From Streptosporangiaceae bacterium (lineage in GTDB: Bacteria > Actinomycetota > Actinomycetes > Streptosporangiales > Streptosporangiaceae), in assembly GCA_030045215.1 (NCBI GenBank), contig JASIBJ010000144.1:1-5027 (forward strand): 5,027 nucleotides of DNA. Direction: 5' to 3'. A program made the translations under genes and the position numbers. The stretch's first letter is position 1. Each line of letters starts with the position of its first letter. The notes beneath the pieces were generated by a model. The model made no database searches and had not been told where the DNA came from. It saw nothing but the letters and a program-made list of their open reading frames with translations. Positions 3,984 to 5,027 of the stretch are shown one piece after another.

Positions 3984-5027
3984 ATGTCTGAACTCGCGCC
4001 GGCTGCCGTCCGCACCCCGGCGCCAGCCGCCCGGCGGGCCAGCAGGCGCCTGCCGACCGCCGACAGCGTCTGGTGGCTCGCGCTGGTGGCCGGCCTGTTC
4101 AGCTGCGCCCAGCTCGTCTTCGTCGTCCCGCACCTAGGCCTGAGCTGGGATGAGACGGTCTATATCAGCCAGCTGAGCGTGCACGCGCCGGCCGCGTTTT
4201 TCGACCCGGCTCGCGCCCGCGGGGTGCCGCTGCTCGTTGCCCCGGTCACCCTGCTCACTGGCTCGGTCGTCGCTCTGCGGATCTACCTGGCCGTCGCCTC
4301 GGGTATCGGCCTGTTCCTGGCCCTGCTGACCTGGCGCGGCCTGCGCCCGGCCTGGATACTCGCCCTGGCCGCGGCCGTGTACGGGACCCTGTGGGTGGCC
4401 CTCTATTACGGGCCGCAGGCAATGCCGGATGAGTGGGTCGCGTTCTCGGCGCTCGCCGCGGTCGGGTTCTTTCTACGGGCCACCGGCGCCCTCGGCTGGC
4501 CGGGGGCGGGCAGGCCAACGGTGCCAGCCAGCACAATCCAGCCCGCCGGCGCTGCGCAGGCCGGGGCCGCTGACCAGGCCGGAACCGCTGACCAGGCCGG
4601 GGCCGTTACCGATGCTGGCCCCGCCGCACAGCCTGGCACCGTGACCGTAGGCCGGGACCTGGGGACCACCACGAGCCGGGGCCAGTTCGCGGCCGCCACC
4701 GGAGCGCAGCCGGCCGGACCCGTGGCGTCGGGACCCGGCCGACCCGGAGGCGGCCTGTCCGGGCCCGGCCCGGTCGGGCTCGCCGCCTCGCCGGGCACAC
4801 TGAGCTGGCGCTGGCTGGCCGGGCTGGCTGGATGCGTCGCCATCGCGGCCCTCGTCCGCCCCGGCGATGCGGTGTTCCTGTCGGGCGCCCTGCTGCTTGC
4901 GGTCCTGGTCGTGAGGGCGTGGCGGCGATGGCAGCTCGTCGTGGCCATCGCGGCCGGCCTGGCAGCGGGGTGCGCGGAGTGGGTCGTGGAGGCCTACCTC
5001 AGGTTCGGCAACCCGCTCCACCGGCTT
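3984..5027 (+). CDS. Polytopic membrane protein resembling GT-C glycosyltransferases, C-terminal part missing (runs off the right edge)
   Basis: The frame is open from ATG 3984 to the last base (348 codons). An in-frame TAG at 3978-3980 excludes any earlier start. After a short Ala/Arg-rich N-terminus come membrane helices at about 29-49, 84-94, 96-116, 123-142 and 151-166, and further ones at about 275-291, 297-310 and 316-332. The first external loop carries LSWDETVYISQ (53-63). An acidic D-E there, right after the first helix, is the expected catalytic position of GT-C enzymes, which transfer sugars from polyprenyl-phosphate donors outside the membrane. YYGPQAMPDEW (141-151) and VRPGDA (291-296) are further loop motifs that such actinobacterial proteins share, as I recall. 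Residues about 171-272 are a low-complexity Gly/Ala/Pro insertion between helices, including hexapeptide repeats. The sugar and acceptor are unknown. No Shine-Dalgarno precedes the start. A general membrane protein without transferase activity cannot be excluded. Confidence 0.85.
   Translation, partial: MSELAPAAVRTPAPAARRASRRLPTADSVWWLALVAGLFSCAQLVFVVPHLGLSWDETVYISQLSVHAPAAFFDPARARGVPLLVAPVTLLTGSVVALRIYLAVASGIGLFLALLTWRGLRPAWILALAAAVYGTLWVALYYGPQAMPDEWVAFSALAAVGFFLRATGALGWPGAGRPTVPASTIQPAGAAQAGAADQAGTADQAGAVTDAGPAAQPGTVTVGRDLGTTTSRGQFAAATGAQPAGPVASGPGRPGGGLSGPGPVGLAASPGTLSWRWLAGLAGCVAIAALVRPGDAVFLSGALLLAVLVVRAWRRWQLVVAIAAGLAAGCAEWVVEAYLRFGNPLHRL
4557..4610 (+). repeat. Three 18-bp tandem repeats in the GT-C-like gene
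   Basis: Three adjoining units (4557-4574, 4575-4592, 4593-4610) share the start CAGGCCGG. Units 1 and 2 differ at two bases, and unit 3 diverges at its end. They are in frame and encode QAGAAD, QAGTAD and QAGAVT (residues 192-209). Two weaker hexapeptides follow, DAGPAA and QPGTVT (210-221), suggesting an older, longer array. The array lies in the flexible insertion between membrane helices, where gain or loss of an 18-bp unit would keep the frame. Confidence 0.85.

Noticed and set aside
4406..5021. Minus-strand Gly/Pro/Arg-rich open frames opposite the GT-C-like gene
   Set aside because: They arise from GC-rich repeats on the coding strand, whose frame gives coherent membrane helices on both sides.

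Overview
The window is high-GC DNA whose codons end almost always in G or C. Together with the protein families present, this points to an actinomycete (Actinomycetota); I cannot name a genus. It holds five protein-coding genes, two of them cut by the window edges. I see no RNA genes, CRISPR array or insertion sequence.

Layout. Four genes lie on the minus strand and one on the plus strand. Read in minus-strand order they are: an aminoglycoside-phosphotransferase-like kinase (3782-2805); an eight-helix membrane protein built of four DUF347 repeats (2733-1912); a MerR-type regulator with a GyrI-like effector-binding domain (1710-874, or from 1848 in a longer form); and, after an AT-richer gap of 286 bp, the N-terminal part of a membrane-anchored beta-lactamase-like serine hydrolase (587 to beyond base 1). 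On the plus strand, 201 bp from the kinase start and divergent from it, begins a polytopic membrane protein resembling GT-C glycosyltransferases (3984 to beyond 5027). It carries a Gly/Ala/Pro-rich insertion with an 18-bp tandem repeat.

Regulation. The clearest regulatory site lies upstream of merR: a TTGACT box and a perfect 17-bp palindrome inside a 19-bp spacer, the classic overlong MerR-type promoter, so autoregulation is likely. A second TTGACA-N19-AAGAAT promoter lies inside the possible N-terminal extension and ends seven bases before the internal ATG. None of the five genes has a well-placed Shine-Dalgarno sequence, and several have a -10-like hexamer six or seven bases before the start codon, so leaderless transcription may be common here.

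How the genes may work together. The kinase, DUF347 protein and MerR regulator lie head to tail and could form a small drug- or stress-response cluster, but only the autoregulation of merR is supported by the sequence. The hydrolase and the GT-C-like protein suggest cell-envelope functions at the two flanks. I found no clear new multi-gene system. The most interesting points are the tandem merR promoters with two possible protein forms, the altered active-site motifs in the kinase and hydrolase, the strict fourfold motif of the DUF347 protein, and the repeat-bearing insertion in the GT-C-like protein.
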